The notes under the pieces are model-generated. The model did not search any database. It was given only the letters and a program-made list of their open reading frames with translations, and was not told the DNA's origin. From assembly GCF_001942405.1 (NCBI RefSeq), contig NZ_MKKA01000004.1:1-64000 (forward strand): DNA of 64,000 nt, written 5' to 3'. Both the position numbers and the translations under genes were made by a program. Positions 51,421 to 59,962 of this stretch are shown here, one piece after another. The stretch is from Ornithinimicrobium sp. CNJ-824. Lineage in GTDB: Bacteria > Actinomycetota > Actinomycetes > Actinomycetales > Dermatophilaceae. Within the stretch, counting starts at the first letter, position 1; every line of letters starts with the position of its first letter.

Positions 51421-52089
51421 ATGACCACCGTCGGCCGCCCTCGTCGCGCCCCCGTCCCTGGGGTGCGGGACGGACGCGACGTGCGCTGGGAGGCCCACCG
51501 CACGGAACGCCGCCGCCAGCTCGTCGAGGCCGCGCTGCGGGCCGTGCGGGCGCACGGGGCCGGCGTGGGGATGGACGAGATCGCCACCGAGGCGGGCACG
51601 AGCAAGACCGTGCTCTACCGGCACCTGGGCGACCGGGCCGGGCTCTACCGGGCCGTCGTGGAGGCGGTGGACGGCCGGATCCTGGCCGACCTGGCCCAGG
51701 CCCGGGCGACCGGCGACGACGTCGTCGAACGGATCGCGGCCATGGTCCGGTCCTACCTGCGTCTGGTCGAGCAGGACCCCGAGATCTACCGCTTCGTCAT
51801 GACCCGTCCGCTGGAGACCACCGAGGTCGACCCGGCCGACCCGGTCCACCAGCTCACCGACCGCATCGCCGAGCAGCTGGGCGCCATCCTGCGGGAGCAC
51901 CTCGAGACGGTCGGCCACCCCGACGCCGCCACGCTGGCCCCCCTGTGGGGGCACATGGTGGTCGGGATGGTGCGCTCGGCCTCCGAGCACCGGCTGACCC
52001 GTCCGGGCGAGGACGCCCAGGACGCCGAGACCCTCACCGGGGCGGTCGTGGCCCTGCTGCGCCCCGCCCTGACCGACACCCACCCGTGA
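51421..52089 (+). CDS. TetR/AcrR family transcriptional regulator
   Basis: 222 residues. After a basic N-terminus, the helix-turn-helix is at about 35-75 (RRQLVEAALRAVRAHGAGVG, then ATEAGTSKTVLYRHLGDRAG). The C-terminal ligand domain ends near GAVVALLRPAL. It is divergent from the thiolase operon and 29 nt before the acyl-CoA oxidase-type gene, so it likely controls both in response to an acyl-CoA. The start is ATG 51421; the operator sites end 10 nt upstream. Confidence 0.9.
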   Translation: MTTVGRPRRAPVPGVRDGRDVRWEAHRTERRRQLVEAALRAVRAHGAGVGMDEIATEAGTSKTVLYRHLGDRAGLYRAVVEAVDGRILADLAQARATGDDVVERIAAMVRSYLRLVEQDPEIYRFVMTRPLETTEVDPADPVHQLTDRIAEQLGAILREHLETVGHPDAATLAPLWGHMVVGMVRSASEHRLTRPGEDAQDAETLTGAVVALLRPALTDTHP

Positions 52090-52118
52090 CCAGCTCCACG
52101 TCATACCGGAGGACCACG

Positions 52119-54188
52119 ATGACCGAGACCACCACCCAGGCGACCAGCTCCCCCCAGGCCCCCGCGCCCCCCACCGACCCGGCAGCACCGGAGGTGCCGA
52201 TGACGGCCGCGGCCGGCGAGGGCGCGACCACCGTGCGCACCACCGAGGAGCTGACCCCGCTCGGCGAGGGGCTGCGCCGGGCCACGGCCGGCCGCTACGG
52301 CCCCGTCCGGGAGCTGATGCGCAGCACCCTGCCGGCCGACCTCATGGTCCGCGACCCCTCGCTGTCGATGGAGGAGGCCCGCGACTGGACGGTGCAGACC
52401 CTGCGCTCGCTGCTGGAGCTGGGCCTGGGCGGCACCGGCTTCCCGACCTCGGTCGGCGGGCTGGACGACGTCGGCCGCTCCTGCGTCGACTTCGAGATGA
52501 CCGCCCACGGCGACCTGTCGGTCACCGTCAAGTCCGGCGTGCACTTCGGGCTCTACGGCGGGGCGGTCACCTCCCTGGGCACCGACCGCCACCACGAGGA
52601 GTTCCTGCCGCCGGTCATCTCGACGGAGCAGATCGGCTCCTACGCGATGACCGAGTTCGGGCACGGGTCGGACGTGGCCTCCCTGGAGACGACGATCACC
52701 CACGACCCGCGGACCGACGAGCTGGTCGTGCACTCCCCCACCCCCTCGGCGACCAAGACCTACATCGGCGCCGCCGCCCGGGACGCCCGGATGGCGGCCG
52801 TCTACGGCCAGCTGGTCGTGGACGGCGTCTCGCACGGCGTCCACGTCGTGCTGGTGCCGGTCCGGGACGAGCAGGGTCGCCCGATGCCGGGGGTCACCCT
52901 CGGCGACAACGGCCACAAGGGCGGGCTGCTCGGCGTCGACAACGGGACGATGACCTTCGACCAGGTGCGGGTGCCCCGCCGGATGCTGCTGGACCGCTAC
53001 GGCGGCATCGACGACGAGGGGCGCTACGTCTCCGACATCGAGGGGGACAGCAAGCGGTTCTTCACGATGCTCGGCACCCTGGTCCGGGGACGCATCTGCG
53101 TCGGCGTCGGCGCCGGGGTCGCCTCGCGCAAGGCCCTGTCGATCGCCACCCGCTACGCCCTGCGACGACGGCAGTTCGACGCGCCCGGCCGCGACGACGA
53201 GGTCCTCCTCATGGACTACCGGGCCCACCAGCGCAAGCTGCTGCCGGCGATCGCCACGACCTACGCGCACACCTTCGCCCTGAACGAGTGCGTCGACCGG
53301 CTCCAGGAGCTGCACGAGGCCTCCGAGAAGGTCCAGGTCGCCCAGCGCGAGCTGGAGACCCGGGCCGCCGGGCTGAAGGCCGTCGTCACCCGCTTCGCCA
53401 ACGACACGATCCAGGTGTGCCGGGAGGCGTGCGGCGGGGCGGGGTACATGGCCGAGAACGGGCTGACCGTCCTGCGCGGCGACGCCGACGTCTTCGCCAC
53501 CTTCGAGGGCGACAACACGGTCCTGCTGCAGCTGGTGGCCAAGGGCCTGCTCACGGGCTACCAGGAGATGTGGGGAGACCTGGACACCCGCGGCATGGTG
53601 GCCGCCGGCGCCCGGATGATCGGTGGGCAGGTCGTCGAGGCCACCGCGGTCCGGCCGCTGGTCAACCGGCTCGTCGCGGCCGCCGCCCGCCGGTCCGAGG
53701 ACGAGACCCTGCTCGACCGGGGATGGCACCTGTCGATGTTCGTCGACCGGGAGAAGCACGTCCTGCAGACCCTCGCCAACCGGCTGCGGTCCCGGGCCAA
53801 GGACGAGGACTCCTTCGCGGCGTTCAACGACGCCCAGGACCACGTGCTCATGGCGGCCCGCACGCACATGGACCGGATCGTGCTCGAGGCCTTCGTCGAG
53901 GGCATCGAGGCCTGCGAGGACGGCGAGGTGCGCGACGTTCTCGAACGGCTGTGCACCCTCTACGCGTTGACCTCGATCGAGGCCGACTCCGGGTGGTTCC
54001 AGGCGCACAACCGGATGTCGGCGGCCCGCACCAAGGCGGTCACCGCCCAGATCAACACGCTGTGCGGCGAGCTGCGGCCGCACGCCCTGGGGCTCGTCGA
54101 GGGCATGGGCGTGCCCGAGGCCTGGCTGGGCTCGGCGATGCTGTCGCAGGACCCGGCCCGCTGGACCCCGGGCACCACCCCGGTCTGA
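52119..54188 (+). CDS. Acyl-CoA oxidase/dehydrogenase family flavoprotein
   Basis: 689 residues, the size of acyl-CoA oxidases rather than ~390-residue dehydrogenases. The first ~40 residues are Ala/Pro/Thr-rich. Motifs: IGSYAMTEFGHGSDVASLET (FAD/substrate loop), GVGAGVASRKALSIATRYAL, and CREACGGAGYMAENGLTVLR. It introduces the trans-2 double bond in an acyl-CoA; whether the electron acceptor is oxygen or ETF cannot be told. It starts 29 nt behind the TetR gene. In M. tuberculosis the comparable slot holds fadE5. Confidence 0.88.
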   Translation: MTETTTQATSSPQAPAPPTDPAAPEVPMTAAAGEGATTVRTTEELTPLGEGLRRATAGRYGPVRELMRSTLPADLMVRDPSLSMEEARDWTVQTLRSLLELGLGGTGFPTSVGGLDDVGRSCVDFEMTAHGDLSVTVKSGVHFGLYGGAVTSLGTDRHHEEFLPPVISTEQIGSYAMTEFGHGSDVASLETTITHDPRTDELVVHSPTPSATKTYIGAAARDARMAAVYGQLVVDGVSHGVHVVLVPVRDEQGRPMPGVTLGDNGHKGGLLGVDNGTMTFDQVRVPRRMLLDRYGGIDDEGRYVSDIEGDSKRFFTMLGTLVRGRICVGVGAGVASRKALSIATRYALRRRQFDAPGRDDEVLLMDYRAHQRKLLPAIATTYAHTFALNECVDRLQELHEASEKVQVAQRELETRAAGLKAVVTRFANDTIQVCREACGGAGYMAENGLTVLRGDADVFATFEGDNTVLLQLVAKGLLTGYQEMWGDLDTRGMVAAGARMIGGQVVEATAVRPLVNRLVAAAARRSEDETLLDRGWHLSMFVDREKHVLQTLANRLRSRAKDEDSFAAFNDAQDHVLMAARTHMDRIVLEAFVEGIEACEDGEVRDVLERLCTLYALTSIEADSGWFQAHNRMSAARTKAVTAQINTLCGELRPHALGLVEGMGVPEAWLGSAMLSQDPARWTPGTTPV

Positions 54189-54262
54189 CCGGCCGACACG
54201 TCCGGCCGCACGGACCTGACGGGTTCAGGTGAGCCCGACGGGTCGGTGCGGCCGGGCGCGTC

Positions 54263-55485
54263 TCAGCCCTGGCGGGCCTCGGCGACCACCTCGGCCAGCG
54301 CGTCGGTGACGATCTTCAGCTCCTCTGCGGTGATCGTCAGCGGCGGGGCCAGCCGGATCGTCGAGCCGTGCGTGTCCTTGGCCAGCACGCCCTTGACCGC
54401 GAGCGCCTTGCAGGCCTCCTTGCCGGACAGCAGCCCGGGGTCGATGTCGACGCCGGCCCACAGGCCGCGCACCCGCACCTCCTCGACGCCCTGCCCGACG
54501 AGGGCCTCCAGGGCCTGGCGGAACTGGCCCTCCAGGCGCGGGCGTTCTCCTGGTGCCCACCCGAGGCGAGCAGGTCGCAGACAGCCTTGCCGACCGCCGC
54601 CGCGAGCGGGTTGCCCCCGAAGGTGGAGCCGTGGGTGCCCGGCGTGATGACCCCCATGACGTCGGCGTCCGCGGCGACCGCCGACACCGGCACGATGCCG
54701 CCGCCGAGCGCCTTGCCCAGGGTGTAGACGTCCGCTTCGACGCCCTCGTACTGGCAGGCCAGGGTGGTGCCCACCCGGCCCAGGCCGGCCTGGATCTCGT
54801 CGGCGACCATCAGCACGTTGCGGTCGGTGCACAGCTCGCGCAGACCGGGCAGGAAGCCCTCCTTGGGGATCTTCACGCCCTGCTCGCCCTGGATCGGCTC
54901 CACGAGCACCGCGACGGTGTTGTCGTGGATCGCGGCCTCCACCGCGGCCAGGTCGCCGTAGGGCACCGAGACGAAGCCCTGGGTGTAGGGGCCGTAGTGG
55001 TCGCGCGCCTCCGGGTCGTCGGAGAAGGAGATGATCGTGGTCGTGCGGCCGTGGAAGTTGCCGTCCATGACGATGATCTCGGCCATGTCCGCCTCCACCC
55101 CCTTGACGAGGTAGCCCCACTTCCGGGCGATCTTCAGCGCGGTCTCCACGGCCTCGGCCCCGGTGTTCATCGGCAGGATCATGTCCTTGCCCACGAGCTC
55201 GGACAGCGCGGCGCAGAACGGGCCCAGCTGGTCGTTGTGGAAGGCGCGGCTGGTCAGGGTGGAGCGGTCGAGCTGGTCCTTGGCGGCCTGCACCAGCGCG
55301 GGGTGACGGTGGCCGAAGTTCAGCGCCGAGTAGCCGGACAGCGCGTCGAGGTAGCGGCGGCCCTCCACGTCCGTGACCCAGATCCCCTCGGCGTGCTCGA
55401 CGACGACGGGCAGCGGGCTGTAGTTGTGGGCGGCGACCCTGTTCTCGAGGTCGATGAAGTCCTGGTTGGTCGACAGCTGCGTCAT
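54263..55485 (-). CDS. rocD: Ornithine aminotransferase, one frameshift
   Basis: About 407 residues. Start MTQLSTNQDFIDLENRVAAH; PLP lysine in VYTLGKALGGGIVPVSAVAA; ADEIQAGLGRVGTTLACQY and GTHGSTFGGNPLAAAVGKAV. After GGHQENAR a base is missing near 54540; the frame resumes with RLEGQFRQALEALVGQGVEE. It converts ornithine and 2-oxoglutarate to glutamate semialdehyde. ATG 55485 is favoured over 55494 by spacing to AGG. Putative ArgR half-sites lie upstream. Confidence 0.92.
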
Positions 55486-55574
55486 GGTCGTCATCCTAGG
55501 GGTGGGGCCGGTGGTGGACCGGGGTGCGGGTCGGCAGGGCGCGCGGTCCGGCAGCGCCGACGGACCTGTGGGGA

Positions 55575-55604
55575 AAGTATGCAGTGTCAAGAATAAGTAT
55601 GCAA
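55575..55604 (-). promoter_or_regulatory. rocD promoter with TGCATACTT direct repeats
   Basis: TGCATACTT occurs twice on the minus strand (55603-55595 and 55583-55575), 20 bp apart, i.e. on the same DNA face. The pair TTGCAT (55604-55599) and CATACT (55581-55576), spacer 17 bp, could be the promoter. The local AT-richness stands out. The half-sites resemble those at argG. Confidence 0.5.
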
Positions 55605-55612
55605 AGACCGGG

Positions 55613-56968
55613 TCAGGTCGCGTCGAGGCTCTCCCCCGCCCGCTCGGGCAGGAGCAGGTATGCCGCGACGGCCCCGACGAGGAAGGTGCCCCCGAACAGG
55701 GCGAACAGTCCGGCGTTGCCCCACAGGACGAGCAGGGCGGGGACCGACAGCGGTGCCACGATGGAGGCGATCCGGCCGAAGCCGGCCGCGGCCCCCGCGC
55801 CCGACCCGCGGACCGAGGTGGGGTAGATCTCCGGGGTGACGGCGTACAGCGCGCCCCAGGCCCCCAGGTTGAAGAAGGACAGCGCCATGCCCGCGGCCAG
55901 GACCTGGGTGGTGCCGTCGGCGACGCCGAACAGACCGGCGGAGACCGCCGACCCGACGAGGAAGGACGCCAGCGTCACGCGGCGTCCCCACACCTCGACC
56001 AGGACCGCCGCCAGGGCGTAGCCGGGCAGCTGGGCCAGCGTGATGACGAGCGTGTAGCCGAAGGAGCGGACCAGGTCGTAGCCCTGGGCGTAGAGCAGGC
56101 TGGGCAGCCAGATGAAGGCCCCGTAGTAGGAGAAGTTGACGCAGAACCAGACCAGCCAGATGCCCAGCGTCCGCCGCCGGTAGGTCGGCGACCACAGCTG
56201 CCCGGGCGTCTTCGGCGGGACCGGGGGCAGCGGGCGGCTGCGGGCGGGCGGCTCGACCCCGGCGGAGTCCTCGAACCGGCGCACGACCGCCTCGGCCTCC
56301 TGCGCACGGCCGCGCCGCTCGAGGAACAGCGGGGACTCCGGCAGGCCCCACCGGATCACGACCGCCCACAGGGCGGGGACCAGCCCGATGGCGAACGCGT
56401 AGCGCCAGCCGCCCTCGAACCGCGGCACGACGAAGAAGCCGACGAGCGCGGCCAGCAGCCAGCCGACGGCCCAGAACGACTCCAGGGCCACGACCATCCG
56501 GCCGCGGATGCGCGTGGGCGAGAGCTCGCTCACCAGCGTGGAGGCCACGGGCAGCTCGGCCCCCAGGCCGAGCCCGACGAGGAAGCGCAGCAGCAGGAGC
56601 ACCGCCAGGCCGGTCGCCAGGGCGGAGGCCCCGGTGGCCACGCCGTAGACGAGCAGGGTGAGGGCGAACACGGTGCGGCGCCCGTAGCGGTCCGCGAGCA
56701 TCCCGCCGAAGGTGGCCCCGATCGCCATGCCGACGAACCCGATGGACAGCAGCCAGGACTGCTCGGTGCGCGTCAGGTCCCAGGACGTGGCGATGGCCAG
56801 GCCGACGAAGGAGATGAGCCCCACGTCCATGGCGTCCAGCGCCCAGCCGGTGCCCGCACCCAGCAGGGTGCGGGTGTGCTCGCGGGTGTAGGGCAGGCGC
56901 CCCATCCGCTCCGCGCGGGTGGGGGCCTGCTCAGGCGGATCCGCGCCCGGGGGCGTCGCCGTCGACAT
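55613..56968 (-). CDS. MFS transporter, NiaP/AAHS-like
   Basis: 451 residues, about twelve helices. LLGAGTGWALDAMDVGLISF in helix 1 has the acidic pair typical of aromatic-acid/niacin symporters; loop 2-3 is GGMLADRYGRRTVFALTLLV, and GLGLGAELPVASTLVSELSP is in helix 4. Substrate likely a small organic acid or niacin, not proven. It starts 16 nt downstream of the DUF4389 gene stop. Confidence 0.85.
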   Translation of the reverse strand: MSTATPPGADPPEQAPTRAERMGRLPYTREHTRTLLGAGTGWALDAMDVGLISFVGLAIATSWDLTRTEQSWLLSIGFVGMAIGATFGGMLADRYGRRTVFALTLLVYGVATGASALATGLAVLLLLRFLVGLGLGAELPVASTLVSELSPTRIRGRMVVALESFWAVGWLLAALVGFFVVPRFEGGWRYAFAIGLVPALWAVVIRWGLPESPLFLERRGRAQEAEAVVRRFEDSAGVEPPARSRPLPPVPPKTPGQLWSPTYRRRTLGIWLVWFCVNFSYYGAFIWLPSLLYAQGYDLVRSFGYTLVITLAQLPGYALAAVLVEVWGRRVTLASFLVGSAVSAGLFGVADGTTQVLAAGMALSFFNLGAWGALYAVTPEIYPTSVRGSGAGAAAGFGRIASIVAPLSVPALLVLWGNAGLFALFGGTFLVGAVAAYLLLPERAGESLDAT

Positions 56969-56984
56969 GGTCGCTGATCCTAGG

Positions 56985-58433
56985 TCACTCCCGGGCACCC
57001 GCCTCGGCCGCCCGCACCGCGAGGGCGATCGCCGCGCCGCCGCCGAGCAGGAGGACCACCCCCAGGGCCAGCAGCGTCCCGCCGAGGGGCCGGGCCCAGG
57101 GCATGGTCGCGGCCACGTCGATCCGGGCCTCCAGGCCCCTGCTGCCGTCGGCCGGCATGACGACGGCGACCCAGCTGCCGGAGGTGGCCGGCAGCTCGAC
57201 CGACTGCCGGCCGGGACCCTCGGCGCTGGCCACCCAGACGTCGTGCCCGTAGGGGTCGGTGCGGGGGGCGACGCCGGAGACCTCGCGCACGTCGGCCGTG
57301 AGCGGCCCGGTCTGCACGGTGTGCTCGACCCCGGCGAGGTAGGACGCCGCGTCGTCGGCCCGGGCGACACCCACGAACACCTCGCCGCCGTCGGCGTCCT
57401 GGGCACGGACCCGGACCTCGCCGAGCCCCTCGTCCAGGCCCAGGCCCCGCAGCTCGAGCGGCTCGGTGGCCACGGCATACCCGTCCGTCTGCACCCGCAG
57501 GGTGGGGCTGGTGACCCAGCCGTCCTGCCGCAGCGCCGAGACGCCCGCGCCGCCGACGACCAGCCCGAGGCCGAGGAGCAGGGCCAGGGCCCCGGCGACC
57601 ACGGCCACGGTGCGGCCGGCCGTCCAGGCGTGCGACCTGCCGGTGCCCGGGTGCCGGGCCGGGACGGTCCGGTCCTGCGGAACGGCGGCCGGCCCGGTCG
57701 GCGCCAGGGTGTCCTGGAGGTCGCCGCGGCCACCCTGGTCCAGCCGGAACGGCGGGTAGGTGTCGGTCATCAGGCCGGCGTAGGCGGCCACCCGCAGCAC
57801 CCAGCGGTTCAGGCCGAGGAGCAGGTCGTAGAGGCCCTGGGGGTAGCGGCCGGTGAAGAGCAGGAAGAACCCGGCCACCACGGCCAGGAGGGCGATCAGG
57901 CCGCCGCTCTCCCAGGCCCACCGGGTGCCCTCCGCGGTCTCCCAGGCCAGGCCGTCCACGCGGGCGTCGTCGACGAACCGGATGCCGTTGGTCGTCAGCA
58001 GCCCGACGATCAGGTAGTGCGGGATCGCCAGCAGCCACCACTTGACGAGGACGAGGCCCCGCGAGAGCTGCCCGGGCGGGTCGACCTCGAGGTGGGCCGG
58101 GTAGTCCGGGACGTCCTGCAGGGTGAACGGCGGGTAGCGGTCGGTCGCGAGGGCGCCGTAGGAGTAGTAGGCCACCCGCCAGCTCCACCGGAGGACGCCG
58201 ACGTTGAAGTCGAAGATCGCGCGCGGATACCGCCCCGTGAACAGGATCGCGAAGAACGCGACGACCGTGAGGACCACGAAGGCCGCCCACAGCACGGCGA
58301 GCACGATCGCGTGCGGGACGACCAGCACCCACTTGACCAGCCACAGCCCACGGGAGGGCCGGTCCGGACCGGGGTCAGCGATAAGGTGGAGGGGGTATGC
58401 GGGAACGGTTCCCGGTGCGAGGACCGCAGTCAT
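56985..58433 (-). CDS. Membrane protein with two DUF4389 domains
   Basis: 482 residues. Two copies of a DUF4389-like unit: first WLVKWVLVVPHAIVLAVLWA with FTGRYPRAIFDFNVGVLRWS, second LVKWWLLAIPHYLIVGLLTT with FTGRYPQGLYDLLLGLNRWV. Each ends in a YPPF motif. A third part has one helix, an outside beta-rich domain of ~150 residues, and a C-terminal helix with short tail. Start at ATG 58433 after AAGAAGGTG. Function unknown. Confidence 0.8.
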   Translation of the reverse strand: MTAVLAPGTVPAYPLHLIADPGPDRPSRGLWLVKWVLVVPHAIVLAVLWAAFVVLTVVAFFAILFTGRYPRAIFDFNVGVLRWSWRVAYYSYGALATDRYPPFTLQDVPDYPAHLEVDPPGQLSRGLVLVKWWLLAIPHYLIVGLLTTNGIRFVDDARVDGLAWETAEGTRWAWESGGLIALLAVVAGFFLLFTGRYPQGLYDLLLGLNRWVLRVAAYAGLMTDTYPPFRLDQGGRGDLQDTLAPTGPAAVPQDRTVPARHPGTGRSHAWTAGRTVAVVAGALALLLGLGLVVGGAGVSALRQDGWVTSPTLRVQTDGYAVATEPLELRGLGLDEGLGEVRVRAQDADGGEVFVGVARADDAASYLAGVEHTVQTGPLTADVREVSGVAPRTDPYGHDVWVASAEGPGRQSVELPATSGSWVAVVMPADGSRGLEARIDVAATMPWARPLGGTLLALGVVLLLGGGAAIALAVRAAEAGARE

Positions 58434-58555
58434 CGCGATCACCTTCTTTTTGTCAACCCCACCCTATCTCTCCCCGGGAGGCGGCGGAAGAGGCTCGGGC
58501 CCGCCGTGACCAAGGTCACCCCTCCACCGCCACACGGCGGGGGCCGACCCCGCGG

Positions 58556-59053
58556 TCAGCGGTAGTTGGTGAACTGCAGCGCCACGTCCAGGTCCTTGCC
58601 CTTGAGCAGGCGCTGGACCTCCTGGAGGTCGTCGCGGGACTTGGACGTCACCCGCAGCTCGTCCCCCTGGATCGTCGGCTTGACGCCCTTGGGGCCCTCG
58701 TCGCGGATGATCTTGGAGATCTTCTTGGCGTTCTCGCTGGAGATCCCCGACGTCAGGGCGGCCTCCAGGCGGTACTCCTTGCCCGAGGCCCGCGGCTCGC
58801 CGTCGTTGCTGTACTCCAGGTGCTTGAGCGAGACACCGCGCTTGACCAGCTTGGTCTGCAGCACGTCGAGCACGGCCTTGCAGCGTTCCTCGCTGTTCGC
58901 CGCCATCGTGATGGTCTCGCCGGACAGCTCCACCCGGGCCCCGACGTTCTTGAAGTCGTACCGCTGGTTGATCTCCTTGGCCGCCTGGTTGACGGCGTTG
59001 GCGACCTCCTGGTGGTCGACCTTGCTGACGATGTCGAAGGACGAGTCGGCCAT
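58556..59053 (-). CDS. YajQ family nucleotide-binding protein
   Basis: 165 residues, full length: [20 protein letters not shown], then [20 protein letters not shown] and [20 protein letters not shown]. YajQ proteins bind cyclic di-GMP in Xanthomonas and rRNA/tRNA-like or ATP/GTP ligands elsewhere; the role here is open. It is divergent from tRNA-Tyr. Confidence 0.92.
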   Translation of the reverse strand: MADSSFDIVSKVDHQEVANAVNQAAKEINQRYDFKNVGARVELSGETITMAANSEERCKAVLDVLQTKLVKRGVSLKHLEYSNDGEPRASGKEYRLEAALTSGISSENAKKISKIIRDEGPKGVKPTIQGDELRVTSKSRDDLQEVQRLLKGKDLDVALQFTNYR

Positions 59054-59079
59054 GACGGCATACCTCCTGCTGCGCTCGG

Positions 59080-59109
59080 TTCGGACCCGTGGTCCCGTCC
59101 TGTTATCCT
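59080..59109 (+). promoter_or_regulatory. Probable tRNA-Tyr promoter
   Basis: TTCGGA (59080-59085) and TATCCT (59104-59109) with 18-bp spacing, 21 nt upstream of the mature tRNA 5' end. Confidence 0.5.
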
Positions 59110-59130
59110 TTCATCCGCGCGCAGCGCACT

Positions 59131-59213
59131 GGCAGGTTGTCCGAGCGGCCAATGGAAGCGGACTGTAAATCCGTCGGCGTATGCCTACGCAGGTTCGAAT
59201 CCTGCACCTGCCA
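59131..59213 (+). tRNA. tyrT: tRNA-Tyr (GUA)
   Basis: 83 nt class II tRNA. Acceptor GGCAGGT/ACCTGCC, anticodon loop CTGTAAA with GTA, long variable arm (TCGGCGTATGCCTACG), T-loop GGTTCGAATCC. CCA is not encoded; the discriminator is A. Confidence 0.96.
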
Positions 59214-59223
59214 CTCCCGCGAG

Positions 59224-59247
59224 AGGGCCCCACCAGGGTGGGGCCCT
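59224..59247 (+). terminator. Terminator after tRNA-Tyr
   Basis: AGGGCCCCACC (59224-59234) pairs with GGTGGGGCCCT (59237-59247), 11 nt past the tRNA, followed by TTC. A good hairpin with a weak U-tract. Confidence 0.8.
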
Positions 59248-59397
59248 TCGCCGTTCCGGGGCCGGTCGGACCGCGGCTGCTCCCTCGCCCGGCGACGGTC
59301 CCGCGGCGCGCTTCGTGCAACACCGGGCCCGCCGGGGACATAGTGCGGGTGTCGGCCCCCGACCGGGGGCGGCGCCACTCGTGCGCCAGGAGGAGCG

Positions 59398-59940
59398 ATG
59401 GCCGGCAGCCTCGCCGACGACGACGGACCGGCCGCCCTCGCCGTGGACACCCGGGACGCCGCGTGGTTCGACGCCTTCTTCGCCGACCACGCGACCGCCG
59501 TGCACCGCTACTTCGTGCGACGGGCCGCCCGCGACGACGCGGAGGACCTCGCCGCCGAGGTGTTCGCCACGGCCTGGCGACGCCGGGACCGCATCCCGGC
59601 CGGCTTCGAGCTGCCGTGGCTCTACCGCACCGCCTCCTACGTCCTGGCCAACCACCGGCGACGGCCGACGCTGACGCTGATCTCGGAGTACGGCAACGAG
59701 CAGGAACGGCACACCACGCGCACGGCCGACCCCGCCGAGCTCGTCATGGCCGACCAGGAGGTGCGCACGGCGATGGCCCGGCTCAGCAGCCGCGACCGGT
59801 CCGTGCTCATGCTGCACGCCTGGGAGGGCATGGACGGAGAGGGCCTCGCCAAGGCCCTCGGCCTGACCCGCGGCGGCGCCGCGGCCGCCCTCTCCCGCGC
59901 CCGGGCCCGGCTGCGCCAGGCCTGGTCCGAGGACCACTGA
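59398..59940 (+). CDS. ECF-type RNA polymerase sigma factor
   Basis: 180 residues. Region 2 is at about 22-90 (FDAFFADHATAVHRYFVRRA, DDAEDLAAEVFATAWRRRDR, then LPWLYRTASYVLANHRR). Region 4 is at about 120-175 (LSSRDRSVLMLHAWEGMDGE, then ALGLTRGGAAAALSRARARL). Regions 1 and 3 are missing, as in all ECF factors. Followed after 22 nt by its probable anti-sigma partner. Confidence 0.92.
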   Translation: MAGSLADDDGPAALAVDTRDAAWFDAFFADHATAVHRYFVRRAARDDAEDLAAEVFATAWRRRDRIPAGFELPWLYRTASYVLANHRRRPTLTLISEYGNEQERHTTRTADPAELVMADQEVRTAMARLSSRDRSVLMLHAWEGMDGEGLAKALGLTRGGAAAALSRARARLRQAWSEDH

Positions 59941-59962
59941 ACGACCCAGGAGGATCTGCACC

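Noticed and set aside
48598-52188. A 1,196-codon minus-strand frame suggesting a giant reductase
   Set aside because: Only the last 473 codons match a reductase; the first part overlaps the thiolase and TetR genes in wrong frames and the true start is ATG 50019.
52101-54083. A 660-codon open frame on the minus strand
   Set aside because: Antisense to the acyl-CoA oxidase-type gene; low-complexity shadow.
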